Below are positions 19,040 to 30,090 of a stretch of DNA of 64,000 bases, one piece after another. Within the stretch, counting starts at the first letter, position 1; each line of letters begins with the position of its first letter. This DNA is from Heterohyrax brucei (Eukaryota; Chordata; Mammalia; Hyracoidea; Procaviidae). The notes beneath the pieces were generated by a model. The model was not told the DNA's origin. It ran no database searches and was given only the letters and a program-made list of their open reading frames with translations. Made by a program: the position numbers and the translations under genes. The DNA lies in assembly GCA_028571685.1 (NCBI GenBank), contig CM053143.1, forward strand, positions 140,774,829 to 140,838,828. Direction: 5' to 3'.

Positions 19040-20412
19040 ATCAGAAGTAATCCAGAGAAGCTGCAGCTGAAATATGAAGAGCAAGGCATCAAGGTTGGAA
19101 GAAGACTCATTAACAACAGCCTGCAATGTGCAAATGGTACAACCTGGCTTGTTGAAAGCTAAGAGAAATTGAAGCACTTGTTGATGAAGATCAAAGACTA
19201 CAGTCTTCTGTATGGATTACACCTCAACATAAATCAAAAATCCTTACAACTGGGTTAGTAAACAACATCACTAAAAATGGAAAAAATATTGAAGTTATCA
19301 AGGATTTCATTTTACTTAGATCTATTATCAATACCAATGGAAGCAGCAGTAAAGAAATTAAATGATATATGAGGTCTGACAATTACATCAGTGAACTTAA
19401 TTGTTCTAAGTGCTGCATACCTCGTTGCTAAATATTACTATGGTTACCTTCAAAGTACTTACCCTTAGGAAGCTATGCACTGACACCAGTGCCTGGTCCA
19501 CCATTCAAAGCAATTTTGGAACTCTTTCTGCAGTGTGCATTGTACACAGTGGCATGGTGGCAAGTTCACAGACTTAATTGTGTAGTTGTCTGTGAGGGAG
19601 CTTTTAGGCAGTAAACAAGGAACTATATTGGAAAATACTCCCTACTCACCTGATCTGGCCCCGATGTCTTTTTTCTTTACCTGAAGATAAGGGAAATATT
19701 GGAACGAAAACATTTGGATGGCATTCAGGACATCAAGGGTAATACAAAGACAGCTCTGATGGCCATTCTAGAAAAAGAGTCCCAAAATTGCTTTGAAGAG
19801 TGAGCTAAGTGGCATCAGTGCATACCTTCCCAAAGGGAGTACTTCAAAGGTGACCATAGTGATAATCATAAATGAGGCATGTAGCGCTTTTTCTAGAATG
19901 AGTTTGTGAAGTTAATTAGCAGACTTCGTATTGCACTGGGCGAATCTGCTGTAAAAGACCACTTTCAGGTGTTAAAAAGCAAAGATGTTACTTTGAGGAC
20001 TAAGTTAAACCTGTCCCAAGCTAGTATTTTCAGTCGTCTCGTATGCTTGTGAAAGCTAGACACTGAACAAGCAAGAACAAAGAAGAATCAATGCAGTTGA
20101 ATTATGGTATTGGCAAAGAATATTGAATCTACCATGGACCGCTGGATGAATGAATAAATCTGTCTTATGAGAAGTACAACCAGAATACTCCTTAGAAGCT
20201 AGATGGTGAAGCTGTCTCACTTTGAACATGCTATCAGGAGGGACCAACCCCTGATGAAGGACATAGTGCTTGGTAGAGATTCAGTGAAAAAGCAGAAGAC
20301 TCTCAATGAGGTAGACGTATACAGTGGCTTCAACAATAGGCTGAAGCATAGCAACAATTGTGAGGATGGAACAGGACTGGGCAGCGTTTCCTTCGTTGTA
20401 CACAGACTGACT
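19040..20412 (+). mobile_element. RTE-class LINE 3' part, split by a mariner
   Basis: A sense RTE copy carries the RT palm onward: GGTTGGAAGAAGACTCATTA, then CAATGTGCAAATGGTACAAC where the catalytic Y-x-D-D codons should lie (now degenerate), GATGAAGATCAAAGACTACA and CCTCAACATAAATCAAAAAT. The element stops at 19369, resumes at about 19931 (ATTGCACTGGGCGAATCTGC) and continues through TTGAATTATGGTATTGGCAA to GGACTGGGCAGCGTTTCCTT. The two parts join collinearly once the mariner is removed. No intact frame. Confidence 0.85.
19370..19928 (+). mobile_element. Non-autonomous mariner, HSMAR2-like
   Basis: A 559-bp element with inverted ends TGAGGTCTGACAATTACAT and (right end reversed) CGAAGTCTGCTAATTAACTT, flanked by TA at 19368-19369 and 19929-19930. 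Both the ends and the residual coding text (SPYSPDLAPMSFFFT-like, then NCFEE and SQREYFKGDHSDN) match the C-terminal part of an irritans/HSMAR2-type mariner transposase, including the last catalytic Asp region. The N-terminal two thirds are deleted. The same deletion structure occurs in the inverted copy at 38381-38941. Confidence 0.87.
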
Positions 20413-20417
20413 GGATT

Positions 20418-20548
20418 GCACCGAACAACACAGTCTTTATGGAAGCTGACTGCCGCATCTTTCTCCCATGGAGCTACTGTTGGATTCAAACTGCCAGCCT
20501 CTCAGTTAGCTGCGGAGCATCTCACCACTGAGCCGTGACAGCTCCCCA
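20418..20548 (-). repeat. AfroSINE fragment, long subfamily
   Basis: Inverted head half: AGTCTTTATGGAAGCTGACT, GCATCTTTCTCCCATGGAGC, CAGCCTCTCAGTTAGCTGCG. It replaces the expected RTE 3' end, so it probably inserted there or recombined with it. Confidence 0.75.
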
Positions 20549-20559
20549 CCGTCATCATA

Positions 20560-20708
20560 GCTGCCAGTTAAGCTGTTGCTGTCTGCCAGGCACAATGCTA
20601 CGAACTTTGCGTACATCACTGTGTTGTATTTAATCCTAACAAGCACCCTGAAAGATAAATTACTTTCATGTTATACATAAGAAAATTGAACTTGGATAGA
20701 CATAACTC
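20560..20708 (-). repeat. MIR relic
   Basis: TGTCTGCCAGGCACAATGCT, ATTTAATCCTAACAAGCACC, CTGAAAGATAAATTAC and CATAAGAAAATTGAACTTGG, in inverted MIR order. Confidence 0.65.
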
Positions 20709-21387
20709 TGGTCTTATTCCCAGACATTGCTGTGAACGTTTATTAGAAGTATACGTTAGTATCAGTGTAGGGACAAATGCTCGCGAGAGCAGTGGCCAGG
20801 CTTCTGGTAGGATGCTGTCTTGGCCCATGAATGTACTCCATTGCTCCTGGGGTGACAGTCAGTGTGTCCTCAGCCTTGACCCTCTGCAACTTCTTGAACA
20901 CACTCCCATGTTGGGTCTGTCGGCCTTGCACTCCTAATTCTGTTTCTTCCTCAGCTGTGATAAACATTTGCTTTACCCTGCTGCCCTCCCAACAATCCTC
21001 TTTTCATTTCCTCATTCATCTTCTCCCCGAGTGATTATGGAATACTCTCTCTGTGGCAAACGCTGTTCTAAGGCTTGGGGATACAGAAGTGAACAAAAAA
21101 GATTTTGTGTGGATTCTGTTCTATGGAACTTGATTCTATTGGACGCAAAACAAAAGATAAACAAGTAAAGAAATCACCCCGACTCCTACTTTGCAATCAA
21201 ACCTTTTGATTTCATACACTAGGACTCTTACAAACCACACAGCACAAGCCCTCCGCGAGCTTTTCCTCATCTGCCACAGGCAGTCCGTTGTCTGCCTGAG
21301 ACTGTCAGACTCTGAGTCCGGGGCAGCCTTGGGGTCAGTGGCCCTTACCCATAAACCTGAATAGTGAGCAAGTGTCTGTAAACCAAA
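20709..21387. other. Unassigned sequence
   Basis: GGAATACTCTCTCTGTGGCA...GGGGATACAGAAGTGAACAA (21030-21100) resembles a common ancient repeat. The rest is unassigned. Open frames on both strands at 20616-21034 have no domain. Confidence 0.4.
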
Positions 21388-21548
21388 AGCCAGACCCACC
21401 GCCTTTCAGTAAATTCTGGTTCATGGTGACCCTATAGCACGGAGTGGAACTGCTCCATAGAGTTTCCAAGGAGCATTTGGCAGGTTTGAACTGCAGTCCT
21501 TTTGTTTAGCAGCCATAGTGCTTAACCACTGTGCCCCCAGGGTTTCCA
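21388..21548 (-). repeat. AfroSINE, short subfamily
   Basis: Inverted copy: ACCCACCGCCTTTCAGTAAA, GAGTGGAACTGCTCCATAGA, CCACTGTGCCCCCAGGGTTT. Confidence 0.88.
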
Positions 21549-22261
21549 GTAAGGCTGTGTCCACCCTGCTGACTGCTCTGTGTCAGTATTTATCTTAACT
21601 GTCTGCTCAACTTCCCAGTAACTACAGCCCAATAGGAACTAGCCAGTCACACTACGTTTATTACCAAAGGGTCTGCCTCAGAGCTGTCTGTTATTAACTG
21701 AATGGTATAATGTAGAAGGAAACCTGATGTCCTCTTGTCTAGTTCTTGCTTGCTGGATGCCTCTGTCTTCTTCTTGCTTATAATCTGGACGCTTGAGCCC
21801 ATTAGGTCCAAAGGCACCTACTGTTTTGGGTTGTAAATTGTAACCATCCTCTGATATTGTCACCTTCCCCACCAAGTTCTCACCTCCCCTAATTTGAAAA
21901 GGGGAAGAGATCTGATGCCTACTCTCTATGTAGGGTGGACTATCGTAGACCCTCTAACACTCCTAGAAATAAATCCTAAGCCCTGAGCAAATGTTCAGGC
22001 TCGCAACAGTACTACAGTACTGCATAATTTCTCCCATACGGTTGTAAGTTACCCCTTCAGACCCTTGATGGTAGTACATATATTATACAGAAATAATTGA
22101 ATCTCTTCTAAAAATTGTCAATATTTAGCACTCTCTATGATTGTCTTCCCTTCCAGTAGCAGCACAGTAGGAGCAATGGTTCCAAGTAAAATTTGCTACC
22201 TCAAGGAAAATACAGTGCTTTAGATAAGAATAATAATAAAAGCAAATGGCTGGCTAACCCT
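21549..22261. other. Unassigned sequence
   Basis: No repeat or exon recognised. 21660-21890 on the minus strand has a 65-codon open frame without a domain. Confidence 0.4.
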
Positions 22262-22505
22262 GTTAGCAGTGCTCCCTGTGTGCTGGGCTCCATGCTGACA
22301 GTTTTACAGGTATACTCTTTTAATCCTCCAACAACCTTACAAGGTAGGAGCTTTTATACCCATTTCTCAGATGAGGAAACCAAAGTACAAAGAAGTTAAA
22401 TAAAATGTCCAAAGTCACCCCACCCCCTGAGTGGTAGAACCAGAAGTCAAATCCATGTTACCAGTCTCCAGAGTCAGTGCTTGAATCTCAGCTGTCTAAT
22501 GCCCC
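22262..22505 (-). repeat. MIR
   Basis: Long inverted MIR: GTGTGCTGGGCTCCATGCTG, TTTTAATCCTCCAACAACCT, CATTTCTCAGATGAGGAAAC, AGTCACCCCACCCCCTGAGT, AACCAGAAGTCAAATCCATG. Confidence 0.8.
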
Positions 22506-22711
22506 TCAGTATGACAGAACAGTAAAGCTATGATGACGTGTCTAGCTAATGAACGGAGCTTCAGTTCCTCTCCTCCAGTGCAAAGCATCCAAACCTATGC
22601 CCAAGTGGAATATCACGCCTCATAGGTTTTCCGACCACTGGGAAGTTAACTGCCACAACACTAGTGATCTGTTGACATTCCAACATTACTGGGCCTACCG
22701 ACTCTTCATCC

Positions 22712-22900
22712 TGGGGTGATGGAGGTAGTTAACATGTTCATCTGCTAACTGAAAGGTTGTAGGTTGAAATCTACCCAGAGGCACTTCAGAAGAAAGGCCT
22801 GGCGGTCTACTTCTGAAAAATCATCCACTGAAACCCATGTGGAGCATAATTCTGCTCTGGCACACATGGAGTCACTGGGAGTTAGAATCAGTTGGTTTTA
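22712..22900 (+). repeat. AfroSINE, third form
   Basis: GGTGATGGAGGTAGTTAACA head, ACTGAAAGGTTGTAGGTTGA, GAGGCACTTCAGAAGAAAGG, CTACTTCTGAAAAATCATCC, CACACATGGAGTCACTGGGA. This form carries an extra mid-body block. Confidence 0.85.
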
Positions 22901-23165
22901 CCCACACTTCTATAGAGTTCACTAAGCTTTGTACTTGTGGTCTGTTGTGCAGCTCAACTCCCCTTTACCCGTCCACCAGACTTATTGTTGTTTATGAGGA
23001 AATGAAACCCTTGGAAATGCATATCTCCAGAGATGATAATTCTGATGAAACAAGAAAGCTAGGGGGATGAGAGTCACAATCTCCTGTGGGTTGGAAAGGA
23101 CAGATAATTTTCTTCTTGACTCTTGAAATGGGGCATGCTTTCCCTAACAAATTCTGTTTATTATG

Positions 23166-24140
23166 AAGAATCTTTCAATAAGGATGTCCTATTTTTGACA
23201 GCTCGCAGTAATGATATTTGTGAAGGTATAGCGGACATATTTATCATGTTTCTTGGATAGTCTGGATATATAACCATGAAAAGTTACGCAACTCCACAAC
23301 ACATAGAAATTATTCATTATTATCAAAATCAGAGTTTCGTTCACCAAACGTTCCATGTGTTACATGAAAGTTATAATGTGCATGATCGTCCCATAAAGAG
23401 AACAATTCAATGACGTTTAATCAAAAAATTTGAGACAACCAGGTCTGTTGCCAGTCAGTCAAGGCCAGTGCATCAATGAACCACATGTTCCAGTGAAAAT
23501 ATCGCCACCGTTCGTCGCGTTTTACACCAGAATCCATCCCAGTCAGTGCTCACCAAGCACAGGAATTGGGCCTTTCATCAACCACGGTTTGTTGGATTTT
23601 GCATCAGGACTTGAAGCTTTACCTTTACAAAATTGTTTTAACCCAAGAACTGAAGTCCAATGACCATAGATTCCACCACACATTTGCTAAGTGGGTACTG
23701 GAGCATTTGGAAGTTGACTCTGCTTTTGGACAAAAAATCATATTCAGAGATGAGGCCCATTTTTGGATGAATGATTTTGTTAACAAACAAAGCTGTCACA
23801 TTTTGAGCAATGAGAATCCAATGGAGATTCAGTGATGTTGACTTCATCCCCCGAAGCTTACCATTTGGTGTAGATTTTGGTCCAGTGGAATCACTGACCT
23901 TTATTCTTTCCAAGATGAATAAGGAGAGACTATGGCTGTCAATGAGGAAAGGTATCGGGGTATAACTGACTATTTGGGGTCCTATTTGGAAGATGCTGTG
24001 GTGGACATGTACTCGTCATGCTTCTCCACACATAACACCATTAAACATACTTCAAAATAATAAAATGGTTAAAACTCTACCATTCACACAACTTGTTTCA
24101 TTCAAGCTCAAAGGGAGGACACCCTTATTGGAAGATCTTT
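23166..24140 (+). mobile_element. Deleted mariner/Tc1-type transposon, family 2, copy 1
   Basis: A 975-bp element with inverted ends AAGAATCTTTCAATAAGGAT and (reversed right end) AAAGATCTTCCAATAAGGGT. TA follows on the right (24141-24142) and TG (decayed TA) precedes on the left. Remnants on the plus strand follow the order of an arthropod-type mariner transposase: a helix-turn-helix region, then 'KIIFRDEAHFWMNDFVNKQS' with the first catalytic Asp, then 'MAVNEERYRGITDYLG'. The segment holding the second and third catalytic Asp is absent: GGAAGATGCTGTGGTGGACA runs straight into the C-terminal end. Copy 2 at 31594 has the same join. The family is not HSMAR1 or HSMAR2. Confidence 0.85.
23566..23835 (+). 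pseudogene. Mariner transposase remnant
   Basis: An 89-codon open remnant of a mariner/Tc1 transposase (DNA cleavage and strand transfer at inverted ends). Visible are the end of the DNA-binding region (SSTTVCWILHQDL, LYKIVLTQELK) and the start of the DDD catalytic fold (KIIFRDEAHFWMND, VNKQSCHILSNENP). The frame ends at a stop after EIQ; two of three catalytic acids lie in deleted sequence, so it cannot be active. The VNKQ(N/S)C and ENP words are typical, as I remember, of mariner-like transposases common in insects. There is no sign of host use: no splice context and the second copy is equally decayed. Confidence 0.75.
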
Positions 24141-24291
24141 TAATACAATATTAGCTTTTGTATCAATAGTTGAAATTTTTTCCAGTGCTTTCTTTGTAAA
24201 ACCTTCTGTTATCAATCCAAATTTGTACCAGAATAGAATCCTGGAAACAACAGATTGTTCTCTTTCATATTTTGAGCTTTCTCATTTTTAA

Positions 24292-24460
24292 GGAAATCTC
24301 GGTGGTGTAATAGTTAAGAGCCACAGCTGCTGACCGAAAGATTAGCAGTTTGAATCCATCAGTCACTCCTTGGAAACTCTGTGGGGCAGTTCTACTCTAT
24401 CCTGTAGTGTCACTATGAGTTGGAATCAACTTGAGGGCAGTGGGCTTGGGGTTTTTGATC
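24292..24460 (+). repeat. AfroSINE, short subfamily
   Basis: Sense copy: GGAAATCTCGGTGGTGTAAT, AAGATTAGCAGTTTGAATCC, CTTGGAAACTCTGTGGGGCA, CTATGAGTTGGAATCAACTT. Confidence 0.88.
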
Positions 24461-25430
24461 CTTCTTAAACATTTTGTATTAAAAAGAAAAAAGGTAGTTC
24501 TATTAAAGACAACTCCATTTTAGAAAAACAATAACTCATGGTTGTATTTATTTTTCCATAATCATACTCACAGCTGATATTGGTTAATACAAACTAGGTT
24601 TTGCTCTATTAACACCGTCCCCATATATCAGGGGCTTCATACAACTCGAGTTCTCACCTCCCCGTTTCTGCATCTGTAGCCCAGGTCTTCAGAGGACTCT
24701 GCTTATCATAGGCACTCAGGCGGCGACCGAAGTGGCCAAGCTCCGTTGTGCCATACACCACCACCGTCACTGAGGCAAGGGCAGGTGAAAGGGAAAATTA
24801 TGACTAGGGTATTGACATTTTGCCTGGAAATGACATCCATTCTACTTATTTTCCACAGACCAGAACAAATCTCCTAGCTCGGCCAATTTCAAAAGGAATA
24901 TAAAGATAGGGTGTACAAACCTACCATGTGCTGGAAGGACAAGAGACAGAATATTAGAGAAGAGCCCATATGGCTTCTGTAACTATTGCATGCTATCACG
25001 AACTAGGATTTACTAAACCGTTTTCCTTCTGTTGGATATTTGGTCCAATAGCAATGAGTTTAAATATGATTTTAGAATGTATGTTTGAATGTGTTTTATG
25101 GCACCGTCTCCAGGTAACATTTGGCTACCTCTGCAAAACATCCTTTGTACATACACAGATACACAGACACGTACACACATACACAGAAATGGACACAGGC
25201 ACACACAAACAATCTGCTGTTAATCCCACACTGGCAGCTTTCTCGTAACAATTTGCCAACTCTGTCTTGCAGTAATGGAAATATAAATCAGAGATCTCAT
25301 CATGCCTACCGTCTTATGGCTGGTGTCTCAGCCACCTCTGTGCAGTCTTCCTCCTTTGAAGTACGGAATTTATAATGGCTTCTATGCCAGCCAGCTGCAA
25401 CTATTTAAATGTTGAACATGCGTGTGCGCA
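24461..25430. other. Unassigned sequence
   Basis: About 970 bp. Five CpGs fall within 24722-24770 (AGGCGGCGACCGAAG, CTCCGTTG, CACCGTCAC), higher than the surroundings. No exon or repeat recognised. CA-rich text at 25150-25210. Confidence 0.4.
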
Positions 25431-25432
25431 TG

Positions 25433-25476
<44 letters not shown>
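25431..25476. repeat. (CA)n microsatellite
   Basis: Imperfect then pure CA repeat. The pure run is about 16 units (25445-25475), long enough to be length-polymorphic. Confidence 0.9.
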
Positions 25477-25479
<3 letters not shown>

Positions 25480-25807
25480 GCCTGATCACCTGTTTGCCCT
25501 GTGGCCACAAATGGAAATCAAACACTAACAAAGTCCAGCTCTACACTACAGAAGGATGGGCCTGCATGTTGTGATTGGCTCCTGTTTAAGCTTGGGTTGT
25601 TGTCCTAAGTACCTTGTCTCCTCCCTGCAGTACTCTGACTTTGTGCCTTCTAAGAAGAATGGCTTCTCTTCCTCACATTTAAAATGTCAAGCCACAGCCC
25701 TTTTTGTACAACCTGTATTCTTAGTCCTGGCACAGTGCCTGGCATACAATAGTCCATGTACAGATGAGAACAGAGATGACTTTGGAAATGAAACGAGGAT
25801 GCATTGA
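25477..25807. other. Unassigned sequence
   Basis: TTCTTAGTCCTGGCACAGTGCCTGGCATAC-type text at 25715-25750 hints at an MIR end. The rest is unassigned. Confidence 0.4.
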
Positions 25808-25968
25808 AAGTCCCTAGGTGACTCCAACAGTTAACATGCTCAGCTGCTCAACCAAAAGTGCCTCAGAAAAAAGGCCTGGTGATCTACTTCTGAAAAATCA
25901 ACCACTTGTCACCTTGATACACGTGGGGTCACCTTGAATTAGAGTCGGCTTTACAGCTGTTGGTTTAC
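25808..25968 (+). repeat. AfroSINE, third form, internally shortened
   Basis: CCTAGGTGACTCCAACAGTT, CTCAACCAAAAGTGCCTCAG (part of the B-box region lost), GATCTACTTCTGAAAAATCA, GGGGTCACCTTGAATTAGAG. Confidence 0.8.
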
Positions 25969-26534
25969 CTTGAAGGTTATGCTGCTCCTGGGAATGTGAT
26001 AGTGTGCCCAACTATAAAATATCCTCTCTTAATCAAGGTCAAAGGAACAGTGTGGCTTTTGAATGCAATTGTTGTGTACTGCCAACTTCCCTGCTTGTAA
26101 TGTAAAATTTTAGTGGGACACTGGAGCCACCTGGCCTGTGGTTGAATAATTACATTGAATCAAAAACTTAATGACTAAGAGGTCACTGGCTGAACTTAGA
26201 ACTGGCCAGCTTGACAAGGAAGAGGAAGGGACAGAATTGTGCCAAGCAGGCCATGAGGCATCGGCCCCGGAGCCCGGGAGATCCACAGCCTTAGGCACAG
26301 CTCAGAAAAGTGCTGGTAACACCAGGCCCAGCTAGCAGACAAGGAGACAGGGAACGATTCTAGGAGGAATCGGCTATAGTTTGATGAACAAGTGTGTCCT
26401 TCAGTATGCAGTGGCTGAAATTAGAAAATTTAATCTCTGCCCCAAGGATGGAAAGGCACAACCAGGAGAAACTAAAAGTCATTGTAGTACATTCAGACTA
26501 TCAGCATTCTAACACTGGGACTGCCATTTATTAA
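25969..26534. other. Unassigned sequence
   Basis: No recognisable repeat or exon. Confidence 0.45.
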
Positions 26535-26690
26535 TTGTATTCATCTGTTAACTTACTTTCTTATGCTTCAGTTTCCTAGTCTGTAAAATGGGATTAATTA
26601 TAAAATACATGTCATGAGAATTTTGTGAAAATTAAACAAACTAACATTAGAAAAAGTACTTCCATGTAATGAGTACCTTAAATAATAGTT
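26535..26690 (+). repeat. MIR relic
   Basis: CTTATGCTTCAGTTTCCTAG, TCTGTAAAATGGGATTAATT, AAATACATGTCATGAGAATT, TTAAACAAACTAACATTAGA. Confidence 0.7.
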
Positions 26691-27261
26691 CTAAGAGGGG
26701 CTTTTGGATGCTGGATACTAAGTGGGAATTAGGACAAAGTCCCAAACTAGAGGGAACTTGGGATTCTATATCAAAGACTATAGACTCCAGAGTAGAAAAT
26801 TAGTTGGAAGGAAGAGTGAAACCATGATGGAAAGATCTGGAATGTACCTTTTTGAGGTTGCTTATAGATGCAGGAGATGGGAAGTACCAGAAAAAGAGCT
26901 GCTTTGACCAGAGTTGGGGACAGTTGAGATTTCTAGGGAGATCATTACAGGCTTCAAAACAGAAAATGTAAGCGTAGTTTAGAAGGCAATTTGTGGAAAG
27001 AAGAAAGATAATTAAGAAATAAGAAGACTGGTCATGAGAGCAGTTGAGGAGATGACTACTGACAATGGCTGGGAAAGGATTCAGATCATCAAGTTGACCA
27101 GTGCTCACACTGGTTCCACTTGGCACATGTGTAGGAGAAAGTCATAAGCTCACACATTTCATATTCCAAACAAAGAAGATTATCAAACTTGTGTCTTTCA
27201 ATGTTTCCATAAAGCAAAACCAAGAGCTAATATTAAAGAATTCAACAGTGTGTAAGTAGAT
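26691..27261. other. Unassigned sequence
   Basis: The minus strand is open for 108 codons at 26800-27126 without any recognisable domain. No repeat named. Confidence 0.4.
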
Positions 27262-27418
27262 TTGGGAGTGGATGAGTGCTAAGTCTGCTAACCAAAAACT
27301 CAGCAGTTCAGATCCACCAGGTGCTCCTCGGGAACTTTATGGGGCAGTTCTACTCTGACCTATAGGGTCACTGTGAGTCAGAATCTACTTGATGGCAGTG
27401 GGTTTGGTTTTGAGTTTG
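27262..27418 (+). repeat. AfroSINE, short subfamily
   Basis: GGAGTGGATGAGTGCTAAGT, ACTCAGCAGTTCAGATCCAC, TTCTACTCTGACCTATAGGG, TACTTGATGGCAGTGGGTTT. Confidence 0.88.
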
Positions 27419-27600
27419 AGTAACTAAATGGTTAAGCATTTGGCTGGTAATTGAAAAGAAGATGGTTCAGATCCACCAGAGATGGGTACCTCAGAAGAAA
27501 GACCTGGTGTTCTACTTTTGAGAAATCGGCCACTGAAAACCCTACTCTGAAATACATGGGGTCATCATGAATCGGGAGCCACTCAGTTGTAACTTTTTGG
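27419..27600 (+). repeat. AfroSINE, third form
   Basis: Follows the previous SINE directly: AGTAACTAAATGGTTAAGCA, AGATGGTTCAGATCCACCAG, CTCAGAAGAAAGACCTGGTG, CTACTTTTGAGAAATCGGCC. The tandem of two subfamilies shows insertion at or next to an existing tail. Confidence 0.85.
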
Positions 27601-27734
27601 TAAACTTGAGTTACATGCAAGTATGTCAGAACTGCACTATAAGATACTGATAGCATATAATTGATAGTGTTTTTTTAATAGAGTTGCACCATTTTAAATT
27701 CTTGCCCCTAAAATTCTCTAGAGTCCTTATGAAT

Positions 27735-28028
27735 CACAATTGTTGTGCTTGAGCCCATTGCTGCTGCCACTGTGTCAATCCATCTCATTGAGTCTTCCTA
27801 TTGTTCCCCGACCCTCTGCTTTACCAAGCATAATGTCCTTCTCCAGAGATTGATCCCTCTTGACAATGTATCCAAAGAATGCAGTACCTAGTCTCACCAT
27901 CCTTGCTTCTGAGGAGTACTCTGGTTGTACTTCTTCCAAGACAGATCTGTTTATTCCTTTGGCAGCCCATGGAATATTCAATATTCTTCTCCAACACCAC
28001 AGTTCAAAAACATCTGTTCTGTCCAGCT
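27735..28028 (-). mobile_element. RTE-class LINE fragment
   Basis: Inverted C-terminal coding text: GTGCTTGAGCCCATTGCTGC, GACCCTCTGCTTTACCAAGC, AATGTCCTTCTCCAGAGATT, GGTTGTACTTCTTCCAAGAC. No 3' tail; truncated at both ends. Confidence 0.8.
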
Positions 28029-28029
28029 G

Positions 28030-28236
28030 ACAAAAGCATCATTTGCCATCAAGTCTGACTCAGGACTGCCCTACATATGTAAGAGCAGACTGTGCTCCAT
28101 AGGGTCTCAACAGATGAGTTTTCAGAAGCAGCTCACCAGGCCTTTCTCCACAGACAGGCCCCTCTGGATAGATGCAAACTTTTAAGCTTTCAGTTAGCAG
28201 CCAGGGCATTAGCTGTTTGTACCACCTAGCAGTCAC
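28030..28236 (-). repeat. AfroSINE, third form
   Basis: Inverted, diverged: CATTTGCCATCAAGTCTGAC, GTGCTCCATAGGGTCTCAAC, CAGAAGCAGCTCACCAGGCC, AGCTTTCAGTTAGCAGCCAG. Confidence 0.78.
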
Positions 28237-28289
28237 TACTAATTACACTGAGACCTGTGAGATCTGGAATTCAATGGGATTGCCTTGTT

Positions 28290-28448
28290 TTTTGAAGTCT
28301 CATAAGTTCTCTGCCGTTGAACAAAAAAGGTCAACAGTTCTGATCTGTTCGATGTTCCCTGGAAACTTTGTGGGGCAGATCTACTCAGTCGTATAGTATT
28401 GCTATGAGTCGGACTTGGCTCCATGGCAATGGATTTGGTTTTTTGTTT
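28290..28448 (+). repeat. AfroSINE, short subfamily, head decayed
   Basis: AAAAAAGGTCAACAGTTCTG, CCCTGGAAACTTTGTGGGGC, CTATGAGTCGGACTTGGCTC, GGCAATGGATTTGGTTTTTT. Confidence 0.82.
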
Positions 28449-28899
28449 TCTCTGGCAGGTTTCTGCCTTACACAGTTTATTTGTTTTTGCAGGTTTTACT
28501 GTATTTAATGCTGAGTTAGATCTGATCTGATCATATATGCATACATCTTTACCCTTCAGCAACAATAAGCAGAAAATTCCTGACCTAGTTTTTGAATCTT
28601 TGCAAGATACGTAGATAAAAATAATTTCTCTGTACTGTTTAATACAGAAGTCTGGGAACATAACAGCTTGGAGGCTTTCCATTTCTAAAACTGGAACCCA
28701 AAACATTGCTGAGTGGCTTATTTTAGGGAGTGATATGTTAGTTCTAATCAGCCTATCCTTGGGGTTTTCAACAGAAATAATACAGTAAAAATCTTTGTGT
28801 TACTACTTCTCAGTTAATCACAAGAAAATAATGCAGTTTGAGAAGAACAATGTAGAACTAATTCCTCACTCCCTTTAATAAATACCAGTCTAATTTTGT
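28449..28899. other. Unassigned sequence
   Basis: No named repeat. The minus strand is open for 155 codons at 28239-28706, partly across the SINE, with no domain; judged a chance frame. Confidence 0.45.
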
Positions 28900-29689
28900 A
28901 ACATCAATGACTGATTCATCTCAAAGACCTTTTTGCCAACAAAATGAACAGCAGCTACACGTGTAGATCTCACCAGATAGAATGTATGGGAATCAAATCA
29001 ACTACGTCAGTGAGAGATGACGGACAAGCTCAGGGCATCAGTCAGAGCAGGCCAGAGGCCGACTAAAGAACAGACCGTCAGTTGTTCCTATGTCAGTGCA
29101 AGTTGGAGCTTAAGAATTAAAGCCAATCCACAAGAGTCAAAATACAAACTTGAATATACCCCATCTGACTTTAGAGACAGTCTCAAGAAAGGATTTCACA
29201 CTCTGAACATGAGTGACCCAAGACCACACAAATTGTATGATGACATCAAAGACATCATGCATGAAGAAAGAAAATGTCATTAGAAAGAAAGGAAAGAACA
29301 AAATGGATATTAGAAGATATTCTGAAACTTGCTGTTGAATGGAGAACAGCTAAAGTGAATGTAAGAAATGAAGTACAAGAACTAAACAGAAAATTTCAAA
29401 ATGCTGCTAGAGAAGAAAGAGTTAAATATTACATTATTTCATTAAACTGTGCTTATGCTTGGACTTAGAAAACCGGAAGTGATGAACACATTCAGTGTTT
29501 CTCAGGTTGAAAGAACTGAAAAAAAAATCAAGCCTTCAGTTTCAATATGGAAGGATTCTGTGGGCAAAATATTGAACAATGCAGGAAGCATTAAAAAAAC
29601 AGAAGGAATACAGAGACACTGTACCAAAAAGAACTGGTTGAAATTCAGCCATTTCGGGGGGTATCACATGATCGAGAACCTACGGTGCT

Positions 29690-30090
29690 TGTCTCGGTCG
29701 TCTGGTACTGCTCTAACAGAAACACCACAACGTGGATGGCTTCAGCAAAGAGAATTTATTCTTACAGAGTCCAGTAGGCTACAGGTATTCAGGGTGTCCA
29801 CTCCAAGGGAAGGCTTTCCCTCTTTGTTAGCACTGGAGGAAGGTCCTTGTGTTGCCTCAGTCTTTGGTCAGGGAGCATGTTGGTGCAAGAACTCAGATCT
29901 GAAGGATACACTCTACTCCCAGTGCTGCTTTATTGATGCTATGAGATTCCCAATTCTCTTCTTTCTTCCCTTTTATCTCTTGTAGGATAAGAGGTGGTAC
30001 AAACCATACTCCAGGTAAACTCTCTTTACCCTGGAGCAGGGAGGTGATCTTAGGAAGAGTTGTAACTTCCCACCCTAATCCTGTTTAATA
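29690..30090 (-). mobile_element. MaLR-type solo LTR inside the RTE
   Basis: The inverted LTR begins TGTCTCGGTCGTCTGGTACT and shares AACAGAAACACCACAACGTG and AGAATTTATTCTTACAGAGT with the family. The other end, which should read CCATGACA, is missing, so about 100 bp are lost. Flanks gtgct (29685-29689) and gtact (30091-30095) look like a one-mismatch 5-bp duplication, and the RTE text resumes collinearly. Closest in its first 20 bases to the LTR at 45326. Confidence 0.78.

Noticed and set aside
24722..24770. Small CpG group as a promoter
   Set aside because: Only five CpGs, no core promoter motif or exon nearby; mentioned in the block entry only.
28239..28706. 155-codon minus-strand open frame
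   Set aside because: It runs through a SINE and unassigned DNA with no recognisable domain; length alone is not evidence in A/T-moderate sequence.
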